This document shows positions 24,580 through 32,012 of a stretch of 64,000 nucleotides of DNA, piece after piece (the stretch's first letter is position 1; the number at the start of each line of letters is the position of its first letter). Source of the stretch: Schaedlerella arabinosiphila (GTDB taxonomy: Bacteria > Bacillota > Clostridia > Lachnospirales > Lachnospiraceae). The notes beneath the pieces were generated by a model that worked only from the letters and a program-made list of their open reading frames with translations, was not told the DNA's origin and made no database searches. A program made the position numbers and the translations under genes. The stretch is taken from contig NZ_RHJS01000002.1 in assembly GCF_003885045.1 (NCBI RefSeq), positions 3,774,501 through 3,838,500 on the forward strand, given 5' to 3'.

Positions 24580-26439
24580 ATGAAGCTTTACTTTGATAAA
24601 CGTCTCAAGGATCCTACCTATTACGCACAGCAGGGAATCCGAAATGGGAAAAAAACTACCACTCGAAATGTCAAAAACTTCGGGAAGCATTCTGAACTTC
24701 TCAAAATAACAGACGATCCGGAAGCATATGTCAGAGAAGAAATCAGAAAAATGAATGAAGAGTACCGCGTTGGTAAAGTCACTTTTAATCTGACTGCCGA
24801 TTTTAACGAAAAGGTGAAATCTACAGAGCTTGAAGCCTCTTCCTCCAACTGGGTCAACATCGGATATTTCTTTCTTCAGAATATTATGAAACATCTCAGC
24901 CTTAAAGAATTCTTTCGCCAGAAAACGGACACCCGGAGAGTTACATATGACTGTTTTACAATCTCACGTTTCCTTACCTACGCGAGAATCCTGGATCCCA
25001 GCTCTAAGCTTGCCACCTGGAACCGCCGGGATTCCTACTACGAGCAGCCGGATTTCGATTACCAGCACATCCTCCGGTTTATGGATCTTTTAGAAAATAA
25101 TTATGACGATTACCTGATGTGGCTTTTTAAGTATAGCAATTCGATCGTCAAACGTGATACTTCTGTCCTTTATTATGACTGTACGAATTTCTACTTCGAG
25201 TGCGAACAGCCCGACGAAGATATCGTGGATGAAGTGACCGGTGAGGTGATCCATGGATTGAGAAAATATGGCCTGAGCAAAGAACACCGCCCGAACCCGA
25301 TTGTAGAGATGGGACTTTTCATGGACAGCAGGGGCATTCCCATCACCATGTGCCTCCATTCCGGTAATACCAGTGAACAGCTTACGGCAATCCCTTTAGA
25401 AAAAGAAGTCCTTAAAATGATAGATGGTTCCAAATTCATTTATTGTGCGGATGCCGGCCTGGGTTCCTATAACATCCGCAAATTTAACAGTATGGGGGGC
25501 CGGGCCTTTATTGTGACCCAGTCCATCAAAAAACTTAGTAATGCACTCAAACAGGCGGTATTCAATGACTGCGATTACCGGCTGCTGTCCAACGACACCT
25601 TGATAAAAATAGAAGATATGAAGGGCTTTGACAGACACAAGAAAGAAAACCTGAAACTATATAATGATTTCGCGTATAAGGTAGTCCTTGCAGATAAGGT
25701 CATTGATCTTGGGCTGTACGAAGAAAAAATATTAAAAAATGGCAAAGTCAAACGCGTGAAAGCAACCGGCACTCTCAAACAGCGCCTGATCATAACGTTT
25801 TCAAGAAAAATGATGGAATATCAGAGAACTGTACGTGACCGCCAAATCGAACGTGCACGAAAGCTGTTAGAGAAAAAAGATCCGGAAGAAATAAAAAAAG
25901 GGCCAAATGATGTAAAACGATTTTTGAAGCGGGTCGCTCATACAAAATCTGGCGAAAAAGCAACCATTGAATATGTTCTCGACGAATCGAAGATTGCAGA
26001 AGAAGAGAAATATGACGGATATTATGCCGCAGCAACAAACCTTTGTGACCCGGCCAAGGAAATTCTGGCAGTTTCACACAAGAGATATCAGATAGAGGAT
26101 TGTTTCAGGATCATGAAAACGAATTTCACCGGGAGACCTGTAAACCATCGATTGCCGAATCGTATCAGGGCGCACTTTCTGATATGCTATACGGCATTGC
26201 TGGTATATCGCTTGCTTGAGGCCAGGCTGGATGATCAGGGGACACATGTCACTCCGGAGAATCTGATCACCACATTGAAAAACATGAATGTAACGAATAT
26301 ACATGATGTCGAGTATATGGCACTCTACAATGGCAGCAAAGCACTTGATGCACTGAACCAATTAACATCTTTAGATTTGGATAGACTTCATTACAAACCA
26401 ACGGAACTGAATAAAAAAATAAAAAAAATTTTAGGATAG
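24580..26439 (+). CDS. IS1634-family DDE transposase
   Basis: A 619-residue transposase of the IS4-superfamily, IS1634 branch. The catalytic triad can be placed at Asp200 (LYYDCTNFYFE), Asp291 (YCADAGLGS) and Glu506 (YQIEDCFRIMKTNF). A long beta-strand insertion domain lies between the second Asp and the Glu, as expected for this family. The N-terminal DNA-binding part carries GKKTTTRNVKNFG. ATG follows GAGGTGATGTTCT, with a TATAAT-like box just upstream inside the IS. The frame is intact and full length, so the element could still be active. A hairpin terminator ends the gene before the right inverted end. Confidence 0.93.
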   Translation: MKLYFDKRLKDPTYYAQQGIRNGKKTTTRNVKNFGKHSELLKITDDPEAYVREEIRKMNEEYRVGKVTFNLTADFNEKVKSTELEASSSNWVNIGYFFLQNIMKHLSLKEFFRQKTDTRRVTYDCFTISRFLTYARILDPSSKLATWNRRDSYYEQPDFDYQHILRFMDLLENNYDDYLMWLFKYSNSIVKRDTSVLYYDCTNFYFECEQPDEDIVDEVTGEVIHGLRKYGLSKEHRPNPIVEMGLFMDSRGIPITMCLHSGNTSEQLTAIPLEKEVLKMIDGSKFIYCADAGLGSYNIRKFNSMGGRAFIVTQSIKKLSNALKQAVFNDCDYRLLSNDTLIKIEDMKGFDRHKKENLKLYNDFAYKVVLADKVIDLGLYEEKILKNGKVKRVKATGTLKQRLIITFSRKMMEYQRTVRDRQIERARKLLEKKDPEEIKKGPNDVKRFLKRVAHTKSGEKATIEYVLDESKIAEEEKYDGYYAAATNLCDPAKEILAVSHKRYQIEDCFRIMKTNFTGRPVNHRLPNRIRAHFLICYTALLVYRLLEARLDDQGTHVTPENLITTLKNMNVTNIHDVEYMALYNGSKALDALNQLTSLDLDRLHYKPTELNKKIKKILG

Positions 26440-26467
26440 CGATTACATACAACATTTTTTGCCAAAG

Positions 26468-26513
26468 AAAACTCCGGCAATCCCAGTATTTATAAGGATT
26501 ATCGGAGTTTTTA
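26468..26513 (+). terminator. Terminator of the transposase gene
   Basis: ACTCCGGCAATCC pairs with GGATTATCGGAGT and is followed by a T run, about 30 bp after the transposase stop. Confidence 0.7.
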
Positions 26514-26651
26514 AATTTTCAAAGTGTCGAAAACGGGTTCATTCGGATCATCCGGGTCACTCGCGAAGCCGAACCTGCATCCGGTCAGCATGGCCGGCAC
26601 CAGCACAAGGGCAAGCCCCAGTGAAATTCCTCTTAATACGTTCTTTCTCAT
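26511..26651 (-). pseudogene. Duplicated 5' fragment of the binding-protein gene fused to the IS end
   Basis: The right copy of the target duplication repeats the first 38 codons of the binding lipoprotein with its ribosome binding site. Reading continues eight codons into the IS (PVFDTLKI) and stops at TAA. The resulting 46-residue peptide would still hold the signal peptide and lipobox, and the original promoter (26696-26724) sits directly upstream. It is a by-product of insertion, not a functional transporter part. Confidence 0.85.
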
Positions 26652-26703
26652 GACTCATTCCTCCTGTTCTCATTGTAACCGGTTATTTTATAGATATAAT
26701 ATC
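26538..26703. repeat. Long target-site duplication, right copy
   Basis: Identical to 24280-24445; abuts the right IS end and carries the original promoter-proximal sequence of the fructan operon. Confidence 0.95.
26676..26685. promoter_or_regulatory. Duplicated LacI-type operator
   Basis: TAACCGGTTA in the right copy of the duplication. It still sits below the orphaned promoter and could titrate the LacI repressor. Confidence 0.6.
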
Positions 26704-26724
26704 ATTCCGAAGGTTGAAAGTCAA
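26696..26724 (-). promoter_or_regulatory. Orphaned original promoter of the fructan ABC/GH32 operon
   Basis: TTGACT (26719-26724) and TATTAT (26696-26701) with 17 bp between on the minus strand. After IS insertion it reads into the IS rather than into the operon. Confidence 0.75.
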
Positions 26725-26787
26725 ACAAGAATTATCAGTTTATGAAAAATGACGGTTTTTGATTTCTGAATTTATGCACATTCAACA

Positions 26788-26797
26788 AAACCGGTTA
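26788..26797. promoter_or_regulatory. LacI-type operator before the regulator gene
   Basis: AAACCGGTTA shares the AACCGGTTA core with the sites at 24418 and 26676 and lies just upstream of the regulator's -35, suggesting autoregulation. Confidence 0.6.
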
Positions 26798-26813
26798 CTT
26801 TACCGATTACAGC

Positions 26814-26842
26814 TTGTCCGGAAAATTTGTTTTTGTTATACT
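26814..26842 (+). promoter_or_regulatory. Promoter of the fructan-locus LacI gene
   Basis: TTGTCC (26814-26819) and TATACT (26837-26842) are 17 bp apart, about 60 bp before the ATG. Confidence 0.55.
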
Positions 26843-26902
26843 TGGATATATACGAGCGCTGCCATGCAGCCGGATATGCAGTACAAGAAAGGCATTATAG
26901 CT

Positions 26903-27937
26903 ATGAAAGAGAAAAAAAATGTTACTTTTAACGATATCGCTGATTACACCAATTTTTCAAAAACCACGATTTCCAGATATTTTAATAATCCGGATTCTCT
27001 CACGCTGAAAAATCAGCAGATTATTTCCGACGCCCTTGTTAAGCTGGGTTATCAGGAGAATAAAGTAGCAAGGATCCTTGCGAATGGGAAAACAGAATTT
27101 ATCGGTATCATTATTCCGGATCTGTATTACCATTTCTATTCGGAAATATTGAATCAGATTTTATCCACATATGAGGTTTTCAATTATAAATTCCTGATAT
27201 TTGTCGGAAATAAAAACGAAGAAACAGAACGCCGCTATATTCAGGAGCTGCTTGCCTATAAGATTGAAGGTATGATTATTTTAAGCCATACGATATCATC
27301 GAAAGAGCTTTCCGGCCTTTCGATCCCTATCGTTACGATCGAACGCGAGGACCGGTATGTGTGCAGCGTAAATACGGATAACCACATGGGCGGATATCAG
27401 GCGGCTGCCCTTCTTGCCAGGCATAAATGTGATATTCTGATCCATATCAACTCCCCTGCGTCAGAAGATGTCCCTGCCCATGGACGTCTCAGCGGCTTTT
27501 CTGATTTCTGCCGTGAGAACAGCCTGGAATACCGGATCATCCAGAAGGAATTCGGACATGACTACAAAGGTGCCCTGCCGCAGATACGCACAATCCTTGA
27601 CGACCTGGAAAGCCTTTATCCGGGACAAAAAAAGGGAATTTTCATTTCCAGCGACACGCTCGCCAATGTGATGCTGAATCTGCTCATCCGAAAATACGGC
27701 ACACTGCCTGAGGATTATCTCCTGGTTGGTTTTGACAATTCCCCCATATCCCGCGAGGCTGTCCTTCCCATCAGCACCGTCGGACAGCAGATCGACAAAC
27801 TCGCCTACGAAGCAGTGCGCCTCCTTGTAGAGCAGATGACGGAACAGAAAAAGAGAAAACCGGTTCCTTTAGACAAGCCGGTCCATAAGATCATCCCTCC
27901 CATATTATTTCGCCGGGAGACCACTGAGCATTCCTGA
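26903..27937 (+). CDS. LacI-family transcriptional regulator of the fructan locus
   Basis: A 344-residue repressor. The N-terminal helix-turn-helix reads TFNDIADYTNFSKTTISRYF with the usual hinge (ILANGKTEFIGIIIPD). The periplasmic-binding-protein-like sensor domain follows, with IPIVTIERED and the C-terminal VGFDNSPISREAVLPISTV motif. ATG 26903 is chosen at the start of the DNA-binding domain; an AAAGG is 11 bp upstream, and an earlier open frame has no such domain match. It was originally divergent from the ABC/GH32 operon and very probably represses it through the AACCGGTTA sites, released by a fructo-oligosaccharide or its breakdown product. The inserted IS now separates the two but leaves an operator on each side. 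Confidence 0.9.
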   Translation: MKEKKNVTFNDIADYTNFSKTTISRYFNNPDSLTLKNQQIISDALVKLGYQENKVARILANGKTEFIGIIIPDLYYHFYSEILNQILSTYEVFNYKFLIFVGNKNEETERRYIQELLAYKIEGMIILSHTISSKELSGLSIPIVTIEREDRYVCSVNTDNHMGGYQAAALLARHKCDILIHINSPASEDVPAHGRLSGFSDFCRENSLEYRIIQKEFGHDYKGALPQIRTILDDLESLYPGQKKGIFISSDTLANVMLNLLIRKYGTLPEDYLLVGFDNSPISREAVLPISTVGQQIDKLAYEAVRLLVEQMTEQKKRKPVPLDKPVHKIIPPILFRRETTEHS

Positions 27938-27961
27938 CAGTTATTGAAAAATGCTGTTGAT

Positions 27962-27981
27962 AAAGGACATTTCTGTCTTTT
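27962..27981 (+). terminator. Possible terminator after the LacI gene
   Basis: AAAGGACA and TGTCTTTT form a short stem followed by ATTTCT, 25 bp past the stop. Weak. Confidence 0.4.
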
Positions 27982-28038
27982 ATTTCTAGCGGATGACACC
28001 GCAGATATACAGTCCTGCTCCCGGCAAAGCCCGGCATC

Positions 28039-28962
28039 CTATAGATGTTTATTCATGAATGCAATGATGCCGTATTCTACTTCATCCTTGATCTGAGCAT
28101 AGTTGTGGATCTCATGGCGGAATCCAGAATATACCTTGGTATCCACAGCATGCCCAGTCTCGTACAGCCAGTTGCTGACCTCATAGATTCCCTTTCCATA
28201 CTGCCCCACCGGATCCTGGTCGCCTCCGATATTGTAGATCGGAAGCTCCTTCGGAACCTTTTCTGCCCATTCCGTACCATTGATCACATTCATCATCTGC
28301 ACAAAATAAAGCAGGGACTGATTCAGCGTAGGCTTTGTAAACGCATCGAAGGGATCCTCCGCGTGGTCTCTCTGCACATAGGGGTCCGCACAGATCCATT
28401 CATTTCCGATGCTAACCTCCCCGCAGCGCTCGCACATCCATCCAAGCAGGCTTCCTGCATACGCCGGATCGGATTCTTTTCCTTTTCCGTCGGCAACTGC
28501 TTTTTCCAGTTCCTTTGCCACGTCCTCTGCTCCCGGAAATACGCCGGAAGTCCCGCAGATCGTCGCGCCTGCCAGCCTGCTTCCGTATTTTGCTATGTAG
28601 TCCCTCACGATAAAGGACCCCATGCTGTGGCCAAACAGGAAATACGGAAGATTCGGATATTTCTCACATACCAGTTCTGTCAGTCTGTGCTCGTCCTCCA
28701 TCATTGTATGGCAGCCCTTGTCTCCCCAGTCGCCCCAGGTATCATTCTCCAATGCGGTCTTGCCATGGCCTACGTGGTCGTCGGCAGCCACGATGAAGCC
28801 GGCGTCCATGAACTTCACGATCATATGCAGATAACGCCTGGAATGCTCGCCGTATCCGTGGATGATCTGGACAATCCCCTTCGGCTCTGCCGCCGGGACA
28901 TAAATCCATCCATAAACCTCGTCGCGCTCGTTGAATGACTGAAATTTCACTTCGTGTAACAT
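28039..28962 (-). CDS. Alpha/beta hydrolase, monoacylglycerol-lipase-like
   Basis: A 307-residue serine hydrolase. The nucleophile Ser113 lies in GHSMGS, the acid is in GGDQDPVG and the catalytic His in GFRHEIHN near the C terminus. An oxyanion-hole HGYGEHSRRY motif lies near residue 35. This arrangement is typical of bacterial lysophospholipase/monoglyceride lipases (Hydrolase_4). No signal peptide is visible, so it is cytoplasmic. ATG 28962 follows AAGGAGGAACAACAC; an earlier in-frame ATG lacks a ribosome binding site. It is immediately downstream (55 bp) of the second LacI gene on the same strand and may share its transcript, but no functional link with uronates is evident. Confidence 0.88.
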   Translation of the reverse strand: MLHEVKFQSFNERDEVYGWIYVPAAEPKGIVQIIHGYGEHSRRYLHMIVKFMDAGFIVAADDHVGHGKTALENDTWGDWGDKGCHTMMEDEHRLTELVCEKYPNLPYFLFGHSMGSFIVRDYIAKYGSRLAGATICGTSGVFPGAEDVAKELEKAVADGKGKESDPAYAGSLLGWMCERCGEVSIGNEWICADPYVQRDHAEDPFDAFTKPTLNQSLLYFVQMMNVINGTEWAEKVPKELPIYNIGGDQDPVGQYGKGIYEVSNWLYETGHAVDTKVYSGFRHEIHNYAQIKDEVEYGIIAFMNKHL

Positions 28963-29017
28963 GTGTTGTTCCTCCTTATATTTTTTATAAATTGCATCCG
29001 ATCTATAAATCAAACAC

Positions 29018-30094
29018 TCAAAAATCCGTAGAGCATCTTCTTACAATCTCACACCGCACCTTATGGTTCTGCTCCACATCCTCTTCTCCCTGAAGCACTT
29101 TCAAGATCCGGTCGACCGCATCGCTGCAGAGCCGCTTCACCTGGTTATCCACCGAAGTCAGCTCCGGCTCACAGCACACAGCCATCGTGGAGTTATTATA
29201 TCCTGCCACGCTCAGCTCCTCCGGCACACTCAGCCCTTTTGCCCGGGCATATTTGAGCACTCCTACCGCCAGGCCGTCATTGCATGCAAACACACTGTCA
29301 AATTCCAGCGTCCTGTGCGCCAGCAGCATTTCCTTTACATAAAGCACCTTGTTCTGCATATAGCCTGATGAACTTTCTGAAAAATCTGAAAGGCCGGCTC
29401 CATCCGGCTGCTGCATGTCAAACGGCCGGATATAATGTTTCAAATCTCCAAGTATGGGATATCCCGCATCTGCCAGCGCGCTTTCATACCCCTGCATCTT
29501 CTGCCGCGCGCTGTATGTCTGTGAATCATACAAAAAAAGAATCCGCTTCTTTCCCCGGCGGATCAGCGCCTGAGTTACGTCATACGCCCCCTGCTGGTCA
29601 TCCCCGTAGGAACAGTAGATATTTTCACCCTCCACATATCCATTGATCATGAATACCGGTACCTGCTGCGCTGCTGCGCGGACATATTCTGTCTCTCCCG
29701 GATTCTTTCCCGAACCGGCGTACAAAGATCCTACAAGGATCAGTGTATCAATCCGCTTGGAAAGCAGGAGCTTGGTATGATGCTCCCTGGCCTCCTGGGC
29801 GCTCCCGCTGCAGCTCAGGATACAGTCATATCCGTATTCGTGGAGACGCTTTTCCAGATGAGAAACAGCCTCCGCCATATACTGGTCGGAGATATCCGGA
29901 CACAGGATTCCGATGGTCTTCATGGAATTTAACCCCAGACCTCTGGCAAATACATTGGGCGTATATTCCGCTTCTTCCATCACAGCAAGAACTTTTTGCT
30001 TTGTCTTTTCGCTGACGCGCGGACTTCCGTTCACAACCCGGGAAACGGTAGCGATCGAAACCCCCGACAGCTTTGCTATATCGTAAATGTTCAT
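29018..30094 (-). CDS. LacI-family regulator of the hexuronate regulon
   Basis: A 358-residue repressor. The N-terminal helix-turn-helix MNIYDIAKLSGVSIATVSRV is canonical, with the hinge ending in LNSMKTIGILCPD. The sensor domain contains the conserved FACNDGLAVGVL and VAGYNNSTMA motifs. ATG 30094 with AGGTGACAGG is chosen over an upstream start. It is divergent from uxaA. The palindrome ATGTAAGCGCTTACAT at the uxaA promoter, its near copy at dctP and a weaker one in its own upstream region suggest that it represses all three, released by a uronate or pathway intermediate (UxuR/KdgR-like role). The effector is not known from sequence. Confidence 0.88.
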   Translation of the reverse strand: MNIYDIAKLSGVSIATVSRVVNGSPRVSEKTKQKVLAVMEEAEYTPNVFARGLGLNSMKTIGILCPDISDQYMAEAVSHLEKRLHEYGYDCILSCSGSAQEAREHHTKLLLSKRIDTLILVGSLYAGSGKNPGETEYVRAAAQQVPVFMINGYVEGENIYCSYGDDQQGAYDVTQALIRRGKKRILFLYDSQTYSARQKMQGYESALADAGYPILGDLKHYIRPFDMQQPDGAGLSDFSESSSGYMQNKVLYVKEMLLAHRTLEFDSVFACNDGLAVGVLKYARAKGLSVPEELSVAGYNNSTMAVCCEPELTSVDNQVKRLCSDAVDRILKVLQGEEDVEQNHKVRCEIVRRCSTDF

Positions 30095-30142
30095 CCTGTC
30101 ACCTCTTGAATACCGCCGTACAGTCCACAACCGGCCCAATCC

Positions 30143-30158
30143 TTATAAGCACTCACAA
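30143..30158. promoter_or_regulatory. Degenerate uronate operator near the LacI gene
   Basis: TATAAGCACTCACA matches the TGTAAGCACTTACA operator at 12 of 14 positions and lies about 50 bp upstream of the LacI start, compatible with autoregulation. Confidence 0.45.
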
Positions 30159-30309
30159 AATCTATGATTGTAAGTTCTTTCATCTTCTACTCTTAATTCT
30201 ATAGTATTTTTCACAAAATTGCAAACCCTATTCCTAAATTTTTCTACTTTATCTAACTGTTCGTTATTGTTCACAGTAACGCTTCATTTTTATCTTTTTT
30301 CTTTTTCTA

Positions 30310-30338
30310 TTGACTCCTCCCCTGTTTTGTAGTACAAT
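30310..30338 (+). promoter_or_regulatory. Promoter of uxaA-uxaB
   Basis: TTGACT (30310-30315) and TACAAT (30333-30338), 17 bp apart. The dctP promoter has the same two hexamers and the same spacing. Confidence 0.85.
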
Positions 30339-30340
30339 TT

Positions 30341-30356
30341 ATGTAAGCGCTTACAT
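30341..30356. promoter_or_regulatory. Uronate regulon operator at uxaA
   Basis: ATGTAAGCGCTTACAT is a perfect 16-bp palindrome of LacI type starting 3 bp after the -10, so a bound repressor would cover the transcription start. Confidence 0.85.
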
Positions 30357-30423
30357 TATGTAAAACTGAACCAAACCACTCGTCACATATTAACAGGAAC
30401 TCTCTTTTCAGAAAGGAATCTTT

Positions 30424-31905
30424 ATGCAGGAATTTATCAAAATTCATCCTCAGGACAACGTAGCGGTTGCCCTCTGCCCTCTTTCTGCGGGCAGGACATT
30501 CCAGGTGGACTCACAATCCGTTGTACTGACCGAAGACATACCACAGGGGCATAAGTTTACTCTGACAGATCTCCCGGAGGGCGGGCAGGTGATCAAGTAC
30601 GGATGCCCCATCGGATTTACCAAAGAGCCTGTGTCTGCAGGCGCATGGGTCCATACCCACAATCTGCGGACAGGGCTGGGGGATGTGCTCACCTATACCT
30701 ATGACAGGCAGTGCACTCCTGTCACGCCTTCTGAGCCCGTATTTTTCCAGGGCTACCGGAGGGCGGACGGCAAAGTCGGCGTCCGCAACAATATATGGAT
30801 CATCCCGACCGTAGGCTGTGTCAATAACGTGGCAGCCGCCATCGAACGGCAGGCCCAGGTGTATCTTACGGAACAGATCGACGAGATCTCCGCGTTTCCA
30901 CACCCCTACGGCTGCTCCCAGATGGGCGATGATCAGGAGCATACCCGGCAGATCCTTGCCGACCTGGTCCGGCACCCCAATGCGGGCGGCGTACTGATGC
31001 TCGGCCTGGGATGTGAGAACAGCAATATTGAGGAACTGAAAAAATACATCGGAAGCTATGACCCGCAGCGCGTCCGCTTCCTTGTCTGTCAGGAATCCGA
31101 AGATGAGATTGCTGACGCCCTGGATATCATCCGGGAGCTTTCGGAATATGCGGGGCAGTTCCGGCGGGAGCCGATCCCCTGCAGCGAACTGATCATCGGC
31201 ATGAAATGCGGCGGCTCCGACGGCCTCTCCGGAATCACGGCAAATCCTGCCGTAGGCGCGTTTTCCGACCTTTTGATCTCTAAGGGCGGCACTACCATCC
31301 TGACCGAGGTTCCGGAAATGTTCGGCGCGGAAACCCAGCTCATGAACCGCTGTGAGACGGAAGATCTGTTCCATAAAACCGTAAATCTGATCAATGATTT
31401 TAAAGAATATTATACAAGCCACAACCAGCCCATATACGAGAACCCTTCTCCGGGGAATAAAAAGGGCGGTATCTCCACTCTGGAGGATAAGTCTCTGGGA
31501 TGCACCCAGAAGTCGGGAAGCGCGCCGGTCTGCGGAGTCCTCTCCTACGGTGAGCCGATCCGCGGCAGGGGACTGCATCTGTTGAGCGCCCCGGGAAATG
31601 ACCTGGTGGCCTCCACGGCGCTGGCTGCATCAGGCGCGCATATCGTTCTGTTTACCACCGGACGCGGAACTCCCTTTGCCTGCCCGGTTCCGACCATGAA
31701 GATCTCCACCAATTCCGCGCTCTTTGAGCGGAAGTCCAACTGGATCGATTTCAACTGCGGAACCATGGCCGAGGGGACGCCGCTGGACGACCTGGCCCGC
31801 CAGCTTTTTGACAAAGTAATCCGGACCGCTTCCGGCGAGAAATTAAAATCCGAGGAAGCCGGATTCCATGACTTTGCGATCTTCAAGCAAGGCGTTACGC
31901 TATAA
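30424..31905 (+). CDS. uxaA: Altronate dehydratase
   Basis: A 493-residue enzyme that dehydrates D-altronate to 2-keto-3-deoxygluconate in galacturonate catabolism. The N-terminal SAF-type domain (residues 1-95) is followed by the large catalytic domain with TVGCVNNVA, the cysteine-containing HPYGCSQMGDD near 165, GLGCENSNIEEL and MKCGGSDGLSG motifs that carry conserved Cys residues of the iron-dependent family. Length is that of the fused UxaA. ATG follows GAAAGGAATC. It is first in an operon with uxaB under a sigma-A promoter and a LacI operator. A GC-rich hairpin (31937-31977) separates it from uxaB. Confidence 0.93.
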   Translation: MQEFIKIHPQDNVAVALCPLSAGRTFQVDSQSVVLTEDIPQGHKFTLTDLPEGGQVIKYGCPIGFTKEPVSAGAWVHTHNLRTGLGDVLTYTYDRQCTPVTPSEPVFFQGYRRADGKVGVRNNIWIIPTVGCVNNVAAAIERQAQVYLTEQIDEISAFPHPYGCSQMGDDQEHTRQILADLVRHPNAGGVLMLGLGCENSNIEELKKYIGSYDPQRVRFLVCQESEDEIADALDIIRELSEYAGQFRREPIPCSELIIGMKCGGSDGLSGITANPAVGAFSDLLISKGGTTILTEVPEMFGAETQLMNRCETEDLFHKTVNLINDFKEYYTSHNQPIYENPSPGNKKGGISTLEDKSLGCTQKSGSAPVCGVLSYGEPIRGRGLHLLSAPGNDLVASTALAASGAHIVLFTTGRGTPFACPVPTMKISTNSALFERKSNWIDFNCGTMAEGTPLDDLARQLFDKVIRTASGEKLKSEEAGFHDFAIFKQGVTL

Positions 31906-31936
31906 TCCGGAAACAGCACACTATAAAATCTTCGTG

Positions 31937-31977
31937 ATCTGCCTGGCCCGCTCTATACGCCGGCGGGCCGGGCAGAT
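31937..31977 (+). other. GC-rich intercistronic hairpin uxaA-uxaB
   Basis: A 15-bp stem, ATCTGCCTGGCCCGC against GCGGGCCGGGCAGAT with one G-U pair, lies 31 bp after the uxaA stop. There is no T tract, so an mRNA stability or processing role is more likely than termination. Confidence 0.65.
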
Positions 31978-32012
31978 GACAGAGTTCGTTACAAATACGG
32001 AAAGGAATCGTT

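Larger units (their letters stand above)
24446..26537 (+). mobile_element. IS1634-family insertion sequence (about 2.09 kb)
   Basis: The element holds one transposase gene and has short inverted ends: GGGTTTTCGACAGTTTC on the left, and CCCGTTTTCGACACTTTG read inward from the right, sharing TTTTCGACA. It is bounded by identical 165-166 bp direct repeats of host DNA. Unusually long, variable target duplications are a known property of IS1634. The element separates the fructan operon from its LacI gene and original -35. It appears complete and recent, since the two host copies have no differences. Confidence 0.93.

Noticed and set aside
24280..26703. Flanking repeats as a composite transposon or an independent tandem duplication
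   Set aside because: The repeats are host sequence from the binding-protein gene and abut both IS ends exactly, which a target duplication explains most simply.
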